Source: Sacculina carcini (taxonomy: Eukaryota > Arthropoda > Thecostraca > Sacculinidae). From it: a stretch of 64,000 nucleotides of DNA. Made by a program: the position numbers and the translations under genes. The first letter of the stretch is position 1, and the number at the start of each line of letters is the position of its first letter. The stretch covers positions 4,095,535-4,159,534 of the forward strand of contig OU696573.1 of assembly GCA_916048095.2 (NCBI GenBank), given 5' to 3'. Below are positions 48,201 through 57,202 of this stretch, piece by piece. The notes beneath the pieces were generated by a model that saw only the letters and a program-made list of their open reading frames with translations, did not search any database and was not told the DNA's origin.

Positions 48201-48245
48201 GACGCCGACGCTCACGCGTCTTCTCGCTGTCCGTTTCCCGAACAT
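45213..48245 (-). CDS. pol: Pol polyprotein of young element
   Basis: 1010 codons open from the frameshift region. Aspartic protease VDSGCS is at residues 39-44. RT follows, with a catalytic Asp in LIDLRKAY (about 290) and YIDD at 354-357. RNase H has TDASS (Asp503), MAELD (Glu539), TDSR (Asp562) and NLADQL (Asp621). Integrase has a HEASGHPG...CDAC zinc finger (663-700) and the DDE triad at about Asp727, Asp781 and Glu817. A short Gln run lies near the C-terminus (CTG repeat near 45380). All catalytic residues are in place and there is no stop. It is probably made only by -1 frameshifting from Gag; the ATG at its start is incidental. It would copy and integrate element RNA. Confidence 0.93.
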   Translation of the reverse strand: MFGKRTARRRVSVGVFSFANDALPTTLMRVNDCEKSVLVDSGCSKCIIHQSCCGSWEPYVCTIVTVDGTKHRSLGRTMVCLQSAAHSPKFVEAMVVSFKPLNFEFVLGMNGVSSYGGVCISGEGNVRLGVHCDATAGTQYTAGAADASGGMPGKLTDLVIERQDFTAKFSADKKQWTAAWKWADGRPPGALKNKVREYAMKPSVRMEYRREVLDWIKRGWLQRYDEREHGPAKALIPLMAVVQNNKQKTRPVLDFRELNDFINPFTANSDVCADKIRLWRRVGGSAVLIDLRKAYLQIAVSSDLWPFQTVNFEGRRFCLTRLGFGLNVAPLVMQAVLETVLKQDPTVFQGTSSYIDDVLVNANVVGVDKVVAHLEKYGLVCKAPERLRDGAGVLGVRVDSHGRHLRWRRDNCVGDIPDVLTRRNVFSVCGKLTGHMPVCGWLRVAAAYIKRRANAATASWDDKLRDGGEVRKMLEEILARVKDADPATGRWDVVDGDATVWTDASSLAMGAVLEIGGSVIEDGCWLRTEDAAHINMAELDAAVKGVNLALIWKLKKFRLVTDSRTVFHWISNALSGQSRLQTKAGSEMLIRRRLSVLTSLVAEYQLDVNVAFVSSSCNLADQLTRVPTAWLRKQPNAAVSVAAAATAPCTSPHDPLAVVRAVHEASGHPGVRRTLYFSKKKDPCVSRRMAQTVVRNCDACQSVDPAPVRWAAGKLHVKRNWHRLAIDVTHAGLHHYLTVIDCGPSRFSLWRHLRQQDSVNVIMQLENIFYERGPPAEVLADNATVFRSAAFRSMLEKWGVNLIFRCAYEPTGNAIAERSHRTIKTIAARSNCSVSEAVHWYKMTPKDSRTDSSAPAMQIYKYRVRSRPIPTPPHSGNAQVNNASVRCKFKLGDVVWVRQRGASCHTRSHIGTVTGVTSQLSVEVDGVPRHVRSLRPCNRRVAVSVPPGVQQQQQQEEERRPALVTVPPAAVQPERVVEPVRMNEQPNDLPSRSAVRLLRANPAPRQLFQY
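48181..48239 (-). promoter_or_regulatory. -1 ribosomal frameshift signal
   Basis: The heptamer GGGAAAC (48239-48233) lies in the gag frame as G GGA AAC. After a 6-nt spacer an 11-bp perfect stem forms between 48226-48216 and 48205-48195, with a 10-nt loop that contains the gag stop codon. Loop bases GCGTC can pair with GACGC at 48185-48181, giving a possible H-type pseudoknot. Pol is in the -1 frame. Confidence 0.9.
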
Positions 48246-48988
48246 TGTGCAGCAAAATGTCCTTTAACGCCACATTTAAAGCAGTAAACATTTCTCGGCT
48301 TATGACGGCTATTATAACGCGTATTTGACTTGTGGCTTTTCTCACTCAACTGATTGCACGTTTGTGCGCATTTGAATGACTGTTCTTTGGTGGCATTGAC
48401 ACAGGAACAACTGCCACAATGGCGGTCACTCGTCACTGAGGTGGAACAAGACATACCTGCAATGGCGGCCTCTTCGTCAGCCAATATTCCGCGAGCGCTC
48501 TCCACCAGCTGAGACACGGTCATTTCTGATATTCGAGCGTTGGCACGGAGTGTTCGACGCACGTAGTCGGGCAGACCGTGGACGAAAGCGCTGTTTATCG
48601 CTGCTTCCTGCAGTCCACCAGCGAGCTGAGCGAGTCGTTTTATATCCGCAAGATACGCGTCAACCGGTTCTCTAGACTGTAGCCGACGCGTCACCAGCTG
48701 ATCATAAGCAGAAAAAGAATCGACCTCGAACGCCTTCACCAACGCTCGCTGAACTTGATCCACATCAAGTTTGCTTTGATCCGAAAGCTGGTCATACACT
48801 CGGTATGCATTTCCTGTGAGTCGAAGTGGGATGACGGCAGCAACAAACGAAACGTTGTACAATCTGCATATCCAATGCAACTTGCTGAACCATTCAGACA
48901 CGGAGCAATCATCATTGCCTCTGAACTCCGGAATAAGTTTGATGTCAAACGCCATCGCACCAGGAGCAACACTCTCAGACTTGGACAT
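48212..48988 (-). CDS. gag: Gag of young element
   Basis: 258 residues from the ATG at 48988, which begins MSKSESVAPG only 15 nt after the 5' LTR. The frame stays open back into the LTR (ATG at 49060), so initiation inside the LTR cannot be excluded. A helix-rich capsid-like region with WFSKLHWICRLY and a run around LADIKRLAQLAGG is followed by one CCHC zinc knuckle, CFKCGVKGHFAAQC, close to the C-terminus. Gag would assemble the particle and bind element RNA. The stop overlaps the frameshift stem-loop, and Pol continues in the -1 frame. Confidence 0.9.
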   Translation of the reverse strand: MSKSESVAPGAMAFDIKLIPEFRGNDDCSVSEWFSKLHWICRLYNVSFVAAVIPLRLTGNAYRVYDQLSDQSKLDVDQVQRALVKAFEVDSFSAYDQLVTRRLQSREPVDAYLADIKRLAQLAGGLQEAAINSAFVHGLPDYVRRTLRANARISEMTVSQLVESARGILADEEAAIAGMSCSTSVTSDRHCGSCSCVNATKEQSFKCAQTCNQLSEKSHKSNTRYNSRHKPRNVYCFKCGVKGHFAAQCSGNGQREDA

Positions 48989-49003
48989 TATGCCGAAATA
49001 GCT

Positions 49004-49311
49004 TGTAATAAACGCACAGACGCTCAACTCGCACAGCACAGTATCTCCTCCAACCGTCAAACCACAAACACGACTCTCCGCTCACACCGTGACACACACA
49101 CACACGCACACACACAAAGCCTCACCCGCCGCAGCAACCAATCAGCAGCGAGCCGGTCACTCGCCGCCGCCGCGGGCATGAACAATTCACGGCGTGTCAG
49201 TCATACTAGTACATACATACATACATACAAACATAGTACACAACAGGAGCACAAACGCGAATCACACACACACACACACACACACTAACACTCCATGCAC
49301 ATAACACTACA
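49004..49311 (-). repeat. 5' LTR of young element
   Basis: 308 bp, apparently identical to 44709-45016. It should carry the element promoter; no clear TATA box was picked out. Confidence 0.93.
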
Positions 49312-49316
49312 CAATC

Positions 49317-50223
49317 TACATCATAACACACTATATATCGGAGTTATTTTTCATTGATCACCGTTTTTCTATTTTTTTACGAAATTTTCATGCAAGCTGC
49401 TATGACTGATATTACTGCTGGAACTATCCAACGAATTCGAAGGTAGCGTGTGGAAAATACCATCCTGACATATTATGAATTCCGACGAGACAAATATCAC
49501 TGATGATTAAATTAAAAAAGATGATTCATAGAGCAGGATTTACTGGCACTTATTGAGAAATTTTAAGCGCTCTATTTTATCGCAATTTATGCGAGTTTTA
49601 GCGTGTATTTTCTTATTTTCGGCGCCGCAAACGATCATTCTGTTTATGATTTATTTTGTCTTTGCACTTCATTTAATATAATTACAGAACTTATCATTGT
49701 CGATCAGGTCAAGCTGAGAGGCGGGCACAATAGAACAAAAACCAAAATTGAATGTTTTCCCAATGAAACTCAATAATTTCAATTGCAAATAAGAGAAAAA
49801 CAATTATGTAGCCATGTGCAAAATTAGCTCCAATATTTTGGGCAATGTAGGTGTTTTGTTGACAATTTCAATTGCAGGTACGTAATGCACACTCACGGAT
49901 TGCAAATTTTCTATTGCAGTTTCCATGAAGTGGAAAATCTAGATCACCTCTGTGTTTATAAGGAAATAAGACTGACTCTGTTAAAATATGTCTGTGACTG
50001 CTAGAAATGATATTTCTCCACAAAATAACCAGATATTGTGTGTGTAGGAAAGCAGCAGTGATCTGTTTCAGATCATCACCAGGCAATTCCCATTGAATAT
50101 ACGTAAAACTGGAACAGCGATATTGTTTCACAATGCTGAAATCGTCTTCCTAGAAATTGTTTGTTAGTGCATTTGCAATAGTCAATTATCAACACACACC
50201 CTGTCGGCAAGCCACTGTGTTAC
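49317..50223. other. mGluR intron 2, 5' part
   Basis: AT-rich, with no gene or recognised repeat. Confidence 0.5.
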
Positions 50224-50810
50224 CTGTGAAAGACACGTTGAGCAGGTACTTGGAGTAGAATTCTCCTCCGTCGAAGTGCCGCATCTCGCGACACACTTGC
50301 TCGTGCCATGGACACACGTTCTGCTGTAACGTCTGCAGTGCATGCGCAAACGCGTACACCGCGTCAACAACAAACTGCACCTTGGACTCTTGAGCGAAGC
50401 CATTTTGAGGCAGTAGGCGCAGATCACGAGAACATCTATTCTTGCCGATTCTCTGGCGCCATCCACCAGAGGCCGTAACATTTGCACCCACGGCGCCCGG
50501 ACCCGAGACAAATGCACGCGTGATGTTGCCGAAAAGACCGCGCTCCCGTCCAACATCGGGTGTGCAATTGAAAAACGAACTCCAGTACTGACCGAACCAG
50601 GGATTGCGCGAGTTGGTTGCCGGTGTCAGCCTGCTGATATAGTCGTCGAACGCCGTCAGCCGGCGAGACGTCAGTTCAACAGTGATTGCGCCAGCAGCAA
50701 CGTCCTCAACGCCTGTCAACAGGCCCTCCTGCTTTCCCCAGCCGTCGCTAGCAATCCAGTAGAACTGATGATGCTGCAGTGACTGCCGCTTGGCGGCCAA
50801 CAGAATGCCC
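50224..50810 (-). CDS. mGluR: mGluR exon 2: second half of ligand-binding domain
   Basis: The acceptor CCACCAG precedes GGGCATTC; the donor is TTCACAG then GTAACA. Incoming phase is 2 and outgoing phase 1. It encodes residues 281-475 plus part of 476. It holds WIASDGWG with Asp302 (a glutamate-site aspartate in the family), NPWFGQYWSSFFNC (conserved in all mGluRs), an insert-like Gly/Ala-rich stretch (residues 380-400), and SKVQFVVDAVYAFAHAL, where Lys423 aligns with the distal carboxylate-binding lysine. Cysteines at 446 and 453 fit the lobe disulfides. Intact. Confidence 0.93.
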
Positions 50811-51059
50811 CTGGTGGTCCACACATATACACGCCGCATACAACAACTGCATCAATAGCATCCTACATTTCTATCCTGCATGTAGCATTGCAGCATTTAC
50901 ACTTAATGCTAAGAAAAACAACAAAAGATACAAAATAGACCAGGTACAGAGCAAAGGAAAATATGTGAAGTCATCCGAAGGACGTTGGCTATTCGATTAG
51001 GCCATTCGCTCAAATAAAGATCTGATTCTCGGTCCTGCTGAGTTAAATAAGGTTAAAAG

Positions 51060-51381
51060 CTAAATGCCCAAGTGACAGCTGCTAGACGTGGAGAAGCCGA
51101 AGTTTATGAACACACAGGTGTGCCCCGTGCAGCTCGCTGCCACAGCAGAACCGACCCTCTCCACGCTATGGCGCCACATGGGCGTAAGACGTATTAGAGA
51201 GGGCCACGTCCCCATAATGCATGACACAACACATGACTGATATCTGGTACCATCATTTACTTCTGGGTGGACAGGGGCTGTTGGATTATAGAATTCGCCC
51301 AATGAAATTCTGCTCCGCCGGGGTTCGAACCACGGTCCTCCCGCTTTTGAGGCGGGTGTGCTACCACTACACCACGGAGTC
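51060..51381 (-). mobile_element. tRNA-derived SINE family B in mGluR intron 1
   Basis: The minus-strand head (51381-51311) has the A box TGGTGTAGTGGTAGC, an anticodon stem CCCGC/GCGGG around a CAA-type loop, and the B box GGTTCGAAC. The T stem has two mismatches and the acceptor stem is imperfect, so it is tRNA-like rather than a tRNA gene. An unrelated body of about 250 bp with CCTGTCCACCCAGAAGTAAA follows. It differs from family A. Confidence 0.65.
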
Positions 51382-52269
51382 AAAGTGTGTCTAGCAACAT
51401 TCCTCACTGTTAGCTCATTCTCTCTTAGCGTGGCCGCATGACAACACAACACCTGAAATCTTCCAATGATCCTGATATCCGACCTAAAAATTACAGCAAA
51501 CAATTTTGCAATCGAATATGTTCTGTTCCATGCTGCAGACATGCTGATATGCATTATCGCTTATTAGCATCCTTCAATACTCCGATTTGGCACCAAATGC
51601 GTTATCTTCTCCTCAAAAACGACGTGAATAATAAAATATGCTAATACCGATACTATTGACTGCACATTTGTCTCGCCTATGACATTTGAAAGCATGATTG
51701 AGTGGATCTATTCTGCGCTAAGCGTATACTTTCTAATAGTTTTCTAGATATAATTAAGAAATATAATATAAATGTAGGCATATGGACATGCTAGGGCGAT
51801 TCGTGTACAATTACTCATTTTGAAGGATCTAGTACAATATTGCCCTATGAACATATTAGGGGAGTACTACAATATTACCCTATGAACAAATTAGCCACAA
51901 GCACCCGCATACTCCCATACTCTGCAATAGGGCAATATGTTCACCTCGGTCATCGCAGTGTCAGACAGACAATAAATGGTGGTGGCGTTTATTCACGTTC
52001 ATTTCAGGCGAGATACTCCATGGTGCACGTTAATTATGAAAAACACAATATGCGCTAAAACAACAGCGGCTTGTCGAGATATTACAGTTTACTACCTACA
52101 TCAGGCTGAAATGTCACTGAAAGCTAAACAAGAAAATCAGCCACTATTCCAGCACATCATTTTATGAGATATGTCAGCTTATAGGATTTTGTTGAGCCTG
52201 CCCTGGATATTAAGAAACGAAAGCGTATTAATGCTTGATATATTTCAATCGACTGAGCGCTGTGTTCAC
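51382..52269. other. mGluR intron 1, no gene
   Basis: An inverted pair around ATTGCCCTATGAACATATT (51839) and CAATAGGGCAATATGTTCA (51926) frames about 90 bp. It is otherwise featureless. Confidence 0.4.
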
Positions 52270-52566
52270 CAGTGGCGGCGCCAAAATTCTTCCGATAGGG
52301 GGGGGAGGGTAACTGAGGAAAAATTTGAGGGGGCTTGGCAAAGCATGAAGAACTACACTCGAACGCTGACTACATGATATAATAATAAGGGACTGGGGAA
52401 CACTGATTCAGTCCTCGAACTTTAGCCATAATTACAGGACTTCATTTACAGTGGTAAGAAATTGTATTGTCCAAGATTATTATTTTTGGGGGGCTTAGCG
52501 GGGCTTGACATACTTTTGGAGGGGCTCCAGTCCTCCCCCCCAAGCTTTCCCTTGGCGCCGCCACTG
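52270..52566. mobile_element. hAT MITE family 2, copy 4
   Basis: It begins CAGTGGCGGCGCCAAA and ends TTGGCGCCGCCACTG. Flanks GTGTTCAC (52262-52269) and GTGTTCAA (52567-52574) match at 7 of 8. It is 297 bp, non-coding, and shares an interior block with the 19316 copy in inverse orientation. Confidence 0.9.
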
Positions 52567-53094
52567 GTGTTCAAGGCGCAGTGCTGGACTGCGTGAAAAT
52601 GTCGCAGAGTTTACCAGACATAGTGCGGAAATATGCATTTAAATATAATAACAATAATGCCGTAAAAATTAAAAGAACATCCTAAAATGAATAATAAAAA
52701 AATAATTATGTCAATTTTAAAAACATATTGCATTAATTGCGCTAAAAGCCAGCATTTGCGAAAAATTATACATATAATTTTTTCACCACTGACCACAAGT
52801 CAAAAACACATGTTTAAGCTTGTCAATATAGTCAGTCCAATATCAAAAATTTGTACTTGCACAAACGTTTATCCCACTATTCAGACTAGAATTACCAGTT
52901 ATCGTCCCAGAGAGAGTGTTGTGTGCATGCAGTGACAAGTGTCGATTATATCGCAAGTCGCCATCTGAATGACTTATCCCTGGCTGGCTTCAATTGGCAG
53001 TCATTAGCGCACCAGTTTGGGTGACCCAAAGCAATCTGTTTCTGTGCTGCACATGTGTTCTCGACAGCTCAACCATTTCAATGACAGTCTTCCA

Positions 53095-53098
<4 letters not shown>
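52567..53098. other. mGluR intron 1, no gene
   Basis: AT-rich sequence without recognised features. Confidence 0.4.

Positions 53099-53166
<68 letters not shown>
53099..53166. repeat. (CA)n microsatellite
   Basis: A continuous run of about 68 bp in mGluR intron 1. Confidence 0.95.
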
Positions 53167-53168
<2 letters not shown>

Positions 53169-53261
53169 CCACACACTCACTCACACAGGGCGAGAGAAAG
53201 AGATAGTGAGAGACACAAATCCATTGACACTCACGGACACACTTATAAACACACACTCCTC

Positions 53262-53355
53262 AAACCTCTATATGAACGGCACCTCCACTTGAACGACACC
53301 ACAAATAGAACGGCACATTGGGGAGGCAATTGAAAAATAAAATAACACCCTCTGC
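53262..53355. repeat. Tigger-like MITE, left-end fragment
   Basis: AAACCTCTATATGAACGGCAC followed by AATAGAACGGCACATTGGGG matches the left part of the copies at 23846 and 37632. No right end is seen. Confidence 0.6.
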
Positions 53356-55110
53356 AATTACACATTACACAATCACCCAGTGCAATTACGTTATGCCAAG
53401 CTAAACTGTTTCTCAGGCAATTCAATTCTGCGAACGAGAGTTTTATTTGCCCACATTACAATTCATTCTAAACGGACAAATCTCTTGGCAAACTTGAATT
53501 AGCGTCAACAGCGTATATTGCTGCTTGTATAATAATTCCAGCAAACTTTGAAGGAAATTTAATGCAAGAAAATGATCTGCCAAATTAAGAATGTGTCTAG
53601 GAGACGGGCGAAACAGATGACAGTCAAAGAATTCGGGCTTGAAATGAAAGCTGGAAATTTGAAATGGAAACAGAGAAATCGCATAATCACACAAGCTTTA
53701 GCAGCACTGTTCAAATTGAGAATCATAGACTGATATCAAATTTGCATTGAGATCATATACTTCAGAATTTACAACTGGCATATCATGTATCTGACATCGA
53801 ATCAGATATGTGCTGATATCGACACCAGATTAACTGACTCAACTGACACACATGCGTGAAGACACAATGTTTCGAGCCGTGCGCGAATCTCAGTCAACAC
53901 TACTGTCAACTGTTCACTCTCTTATGAATCCAACCAGAGCCGCATGGCTGATCAGTAGCAGCTAGCAGCTCTTCTGACTGCTAGGGGAATTGTCGATGCA
54001 AAACGGCACGCACGCGGATCGCAATTTACAACACACTGTCGGATAATAAAAAGGGATACTTTTTTCGAAGCCTGCGGAATTCGGCTGGAGCTGCTGCGCC
54101 AGCGTGAAATTGCAGTCCGGCAAATAGTCTAATTTGAGCCCACTGGAATGCAATTAAGATATTGCAGCCATAAAGTAGCATCGCTTCAGCCACAGCATAA
54201 TTCAAAAGCAGCAAAGGCCAATATGTGTGTTTAAAGTTATGTTAATTTCTTATCAATATGTTTCATCCTAAGAATAGACGAATTTGCCACGTTTGTTCAT
54301 GTTTTATTAATTATTCACCGCTGTCGTCATACTGCTTAAAAGAGGAAATTTTGCATGAAGTTGATTATTCGAGTAGATATTACTTTGTCATTAGGTGAAA
54401 TAGTATGTAATTAGACCAACACATTAGAAAAAATATCTATCTAGTGATATTTTGGGATGGCTTAGATGTATTGCTATACAAATACTGAATTCAAGATGCA
54501 GCATTAACAGTGGACATTGACATCGGAGAAAGTAAGCTTTAATGCAGAATTTACGATGCAAAGTTTATGCTGACCAACACTTCTAGTGGAAGCACAATTT
54601 TACAAACAATATTAAGCATCATACCAGAAATACATTCCCATGCAGACCGGAATATTATGAAATGGGCTCTAATTAACTCATATTTATAATTTATATAATA
54701 AACTCATTCAAATAAACACCAAGGTGGTTAAACATCCCCAATCGTATAACCCCTTTGCTTCTTATCTTCTTATACGCCCATTAATATTTTCATTTTTTTG
54801 TCCTCAGTATGAATTTGAGAGATGCGGAAGATTTCAATAAACAAATTAAATTTATAACAACAAAAATGCATTTGCTGTTTGTATTATGTAAAAAATGTAT
54901 CTAATACGAATTTACTGTGGCATTGATTTTATGATTCTTTTTTTAACAAACTATTCAACCGAAAAGGTATGATAGCATATTTAAATAAACAATTGGGGTA
55001 ATGTATCTACCGGGTAAGAACACTTGAATTACTGCGGAGTATATCTTCGTCTCTGGTATATCTCACATTACTTCATGCACTGCTACACCAATTCATCTGT
55101 GGTGACGTAC
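53356..55110. other. mGluR intron 1, 5' part
   Basis: No gene or recognised repeat. Confidence 0.45.
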
Positions 55111-55949
55111 CTGGCATCTTCGGCACGGACAAACAACACGATACCACGTGCCATCGGTCGCTTGAGCAGCGCCTGCACGATGACATCAAACGTCACAGCA
55201 CTGGCATCTTGCGGCACCTTCTCCTGAACGGCAATGCATATATTGCGTCGTTCGGCCTCTTTGTGGAACGCATCAATCCCGCTCTGACCGTAGCTGCCGA
55301 CCGAAGCCACCGTGCTGACGTACGACCAGTTGAACAGTTGGATAATATCGACCATAACGGCCGCCTGGAACGTGTCGGCCGGCACTGTGCGCGCGAAGAA
55401 CTCGTAGCGCGACTTGTCGCTCAGTGCATCAGCCGTCGATGCCGGAGACACTTGTGGAATGCGGAACAGCCGAAACAAGTTGGCCACGCTGATTGATACG
55501 CTGCTGTAGGAGCCTCCGATCACACCGACCACTGGCTTGCGGTGGTAGCGCAGCTGCGGTGAAGACCGGTCTTCACAGAAAAACGATTCTGTGTCCATGA
55601 CGTCTAGCGATGCTTTGATAAACGTCAGTGACTGGTTGAGAGCATGCGTGTCCAAAGAACACGTGTCCAGAATGTGCACGCCAATCGTGATATTGGGAAG
55701 TAGTAGCTGGTTTCTGTTGATCTGGTCAACAGCAAACAGCATAGCTTCTAGACGCTGAATGCCTCTATTGTACAGACGCTCTCCACACCATGGTCCCTCA
55801 CCTTTCACGTGAACTGGAAACAGACCTCCTAGTATGATGTCGCCGTCAACTTGAATCGAGCTTTGGCAGTGTGCCTGCTTAGTGTTGACAATCACCAAGC
55901 CTATCATTGTATAAAAACGTATTCTGCTCAGGAAGCCCAAATCATCCAT
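55111..55949 (-). CDS. mGluR: mGluR exon 1: signal peptide and first ligand-binding half
   Basis: It starts at the ATG at 55949; the donor is GATGCCAG then GTACGT, phase 2. Residues 1-28 look like a signal peptide (hydrophobic FYTMIGLVIV then AHC). The Venus-flytrap domain begins with DGDIILGGLFPVH and has GIQRLEAMLFAVDQIN, DTCSLDTHALNQSL, the loop GGSYSSVSISVANLF (Ser149/150), ASTADALSD (Thr172), VPADTFQA (Asp192) and GSYGQSG (Tyr220). These positions correspond to glutamate contacts in mGluRs. The start is supported by the signal-like N-terminus, but a further 5' exon cannot be excluded. Intact. Confidence 0.92.
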
Positions 55950-57202
55950 TGTTTATATCCTTCACTTAAACGGCTCAGCTGTCTGCAGTTAGGTACCCGT
56001 TAGTTCAGTCAGCAATTATTCGTAGACGTCAATAGCAAAACTTGCACTCATAATACTTGCACTCTCTTCCATTTCACATATATCCTGTACATGTATCAAG
56101 TATTTCACGCAGTATAAGTCGCTAGTATTTACTGTGCGATGTAAACTTGACGACTGGAAGTCCATATCAAGGTGACTTAATATGAGTGTGTCCTCATAAG
56201 CCGCTCATTATGCTGAAAATGCGATCAGTTGTCCATCCGGCTTAAATCTAAGAACAAACACAATACAAGAATGTGATATATACAATGACTCACACATATG
56301 CACACGAGGACCAAATATTGACACAGACCAGCTCTCAGTCGTACTGCTCATATAGGCCAAATACGCCATACGACGCAAACAGTCTGAACATTAGGTGTGA
56401 GGCGTTATTAAAATGCGATGTATTTTCCTGGCGTTGCATTGGCATGTTCAAGATTACTGCCGAGAATCAAAGCGAGTAACTGCAGAGCTGATATTCATCA
56501 ATTGGCCCGTACAAATCGATGCCCTGGCCAAACATGATGTATATTGAGATTTATAGTTATACGATTATTTTAATAATATATGAAAATATAATATTTTAGG
56601 GTCAACATAACCGTCAATCATTTAAGGGTTACTTCCTTATTTTCGAGTATCGATTTACAACATCAATATTTTTCCGTAGGCTGTGTCATAGAGATAGACA
56701 CTCATGGTCAACATATTGATTGACCGTACGGAATTTGAAACATTTCTACTAGCAGACATATTCTAATGAAGCTAGACAAGTGGAGCTCAATGAACCGTGA
56801 TTTCAACATCGCTAAACACAGCCGATATGAACCAGTCATCTGGAATGACATGATAAATTACAGTGTTCCGTACTTGTGTGTGCTGACGCCAATTAGTGTG
56901 TACACAGCAAAGCAATTATGCAAAAACAGATCTCATGCTACTCAACTTTACTTAATGATCCCAATTGGACTTTATGTTCATATACTTTTTACGTATAGCG
57001 CAAAAGAAGGATATAACATGGCGTAATTCAGCAGACCGTTTAATAAATAAATGTATTTATTGAGTAATGTAATAATCATGCGTCTATCACTAGGTGCACA
57101 AATGTACGATCTGTAAGCGATTCATGTTCAATTCGCAACCGAATAAAGAAAAATGAGTTAACGATAATTATTCGGATATTTCACTAATAGATGCATTATA
57201 AC
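55950..57202. other. Upstream of mGluR coding start
   Basis: It should include the 5' UTR and maybe the promoter if exon 1 is first. No TATA or other core element is convincing. The open frame at 56766-57026 has no known domain. Confidence 0.4.

Larger units (their letters stand above)
44709..49311 (-). mobile_element. Young intact LTR retrotransposon (Ty3/Gypsy type)
   Basis: 4603 bp, delimited by identical-looking 308-bp LTRs that start TG and end CA on either strand, and by a perfect 5-bp duplication CAATC (44704-44708 and 49312-49316). Gag and Pol are intact and overlap with a -1 frameshift signal. Domain order protease, RT, RNase H, integrase, together with the integrase style, indicates Ty3/Gypsy rather than BEL/Pao. 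It is in mGluR intron 2 in the sense orientation of the gene. No tRNA primer site or polypurine tract is visible where expected. The integration looks very recent. Confidence 0.93.
13740..55949 (-). other. mGluR: mGluR gene, whole span (8 coding exons)
   Basis: Coding exons in transcript order are 55949-55111, 50810-50224, 31160-31057, 30583-30386, 25784-25587, 24793-24464, 21913-21626 and 14057-13740. Junction phases are 2, 1, 0, 0, 0, 0, 0, all consistent, with GT/AG at every intron. The sum is 2862 nt including the stop, so about 953 aa, inside the usual mGluR range. The encoded protein is a plasma-membrane, dimeric, G-protein-coupled glutamate receptor by family knowledge. Residues at known glutamate contacts are kept (Ser149/150, Thr172, Asp192, Tyr220, Asp302, Lys423). 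The phrase ASTADALSD resembles group II/III receptors more than group I, but the subgroup is unresolved. Intron sizes: 4.3, 19.1, 0.47, 4.6, 0.79, 2.55 and 7.57 kb. Promoter and 5' UTR exons are not identified. Confidence 0.93.

Noticed and set aside
44709-49311. BEL/Pao assignment
   Set aside because: The integrase core ends in a Gypsy-like N-x-x-x-E pattern and lacks the BEL-type GGxWE block.
51311-51381. A functional tRNA gene
   Set aside because: T-stem mismatches, a weak acceptor stem, a mismatch between anticodon and arm type, and an attached SINE body.
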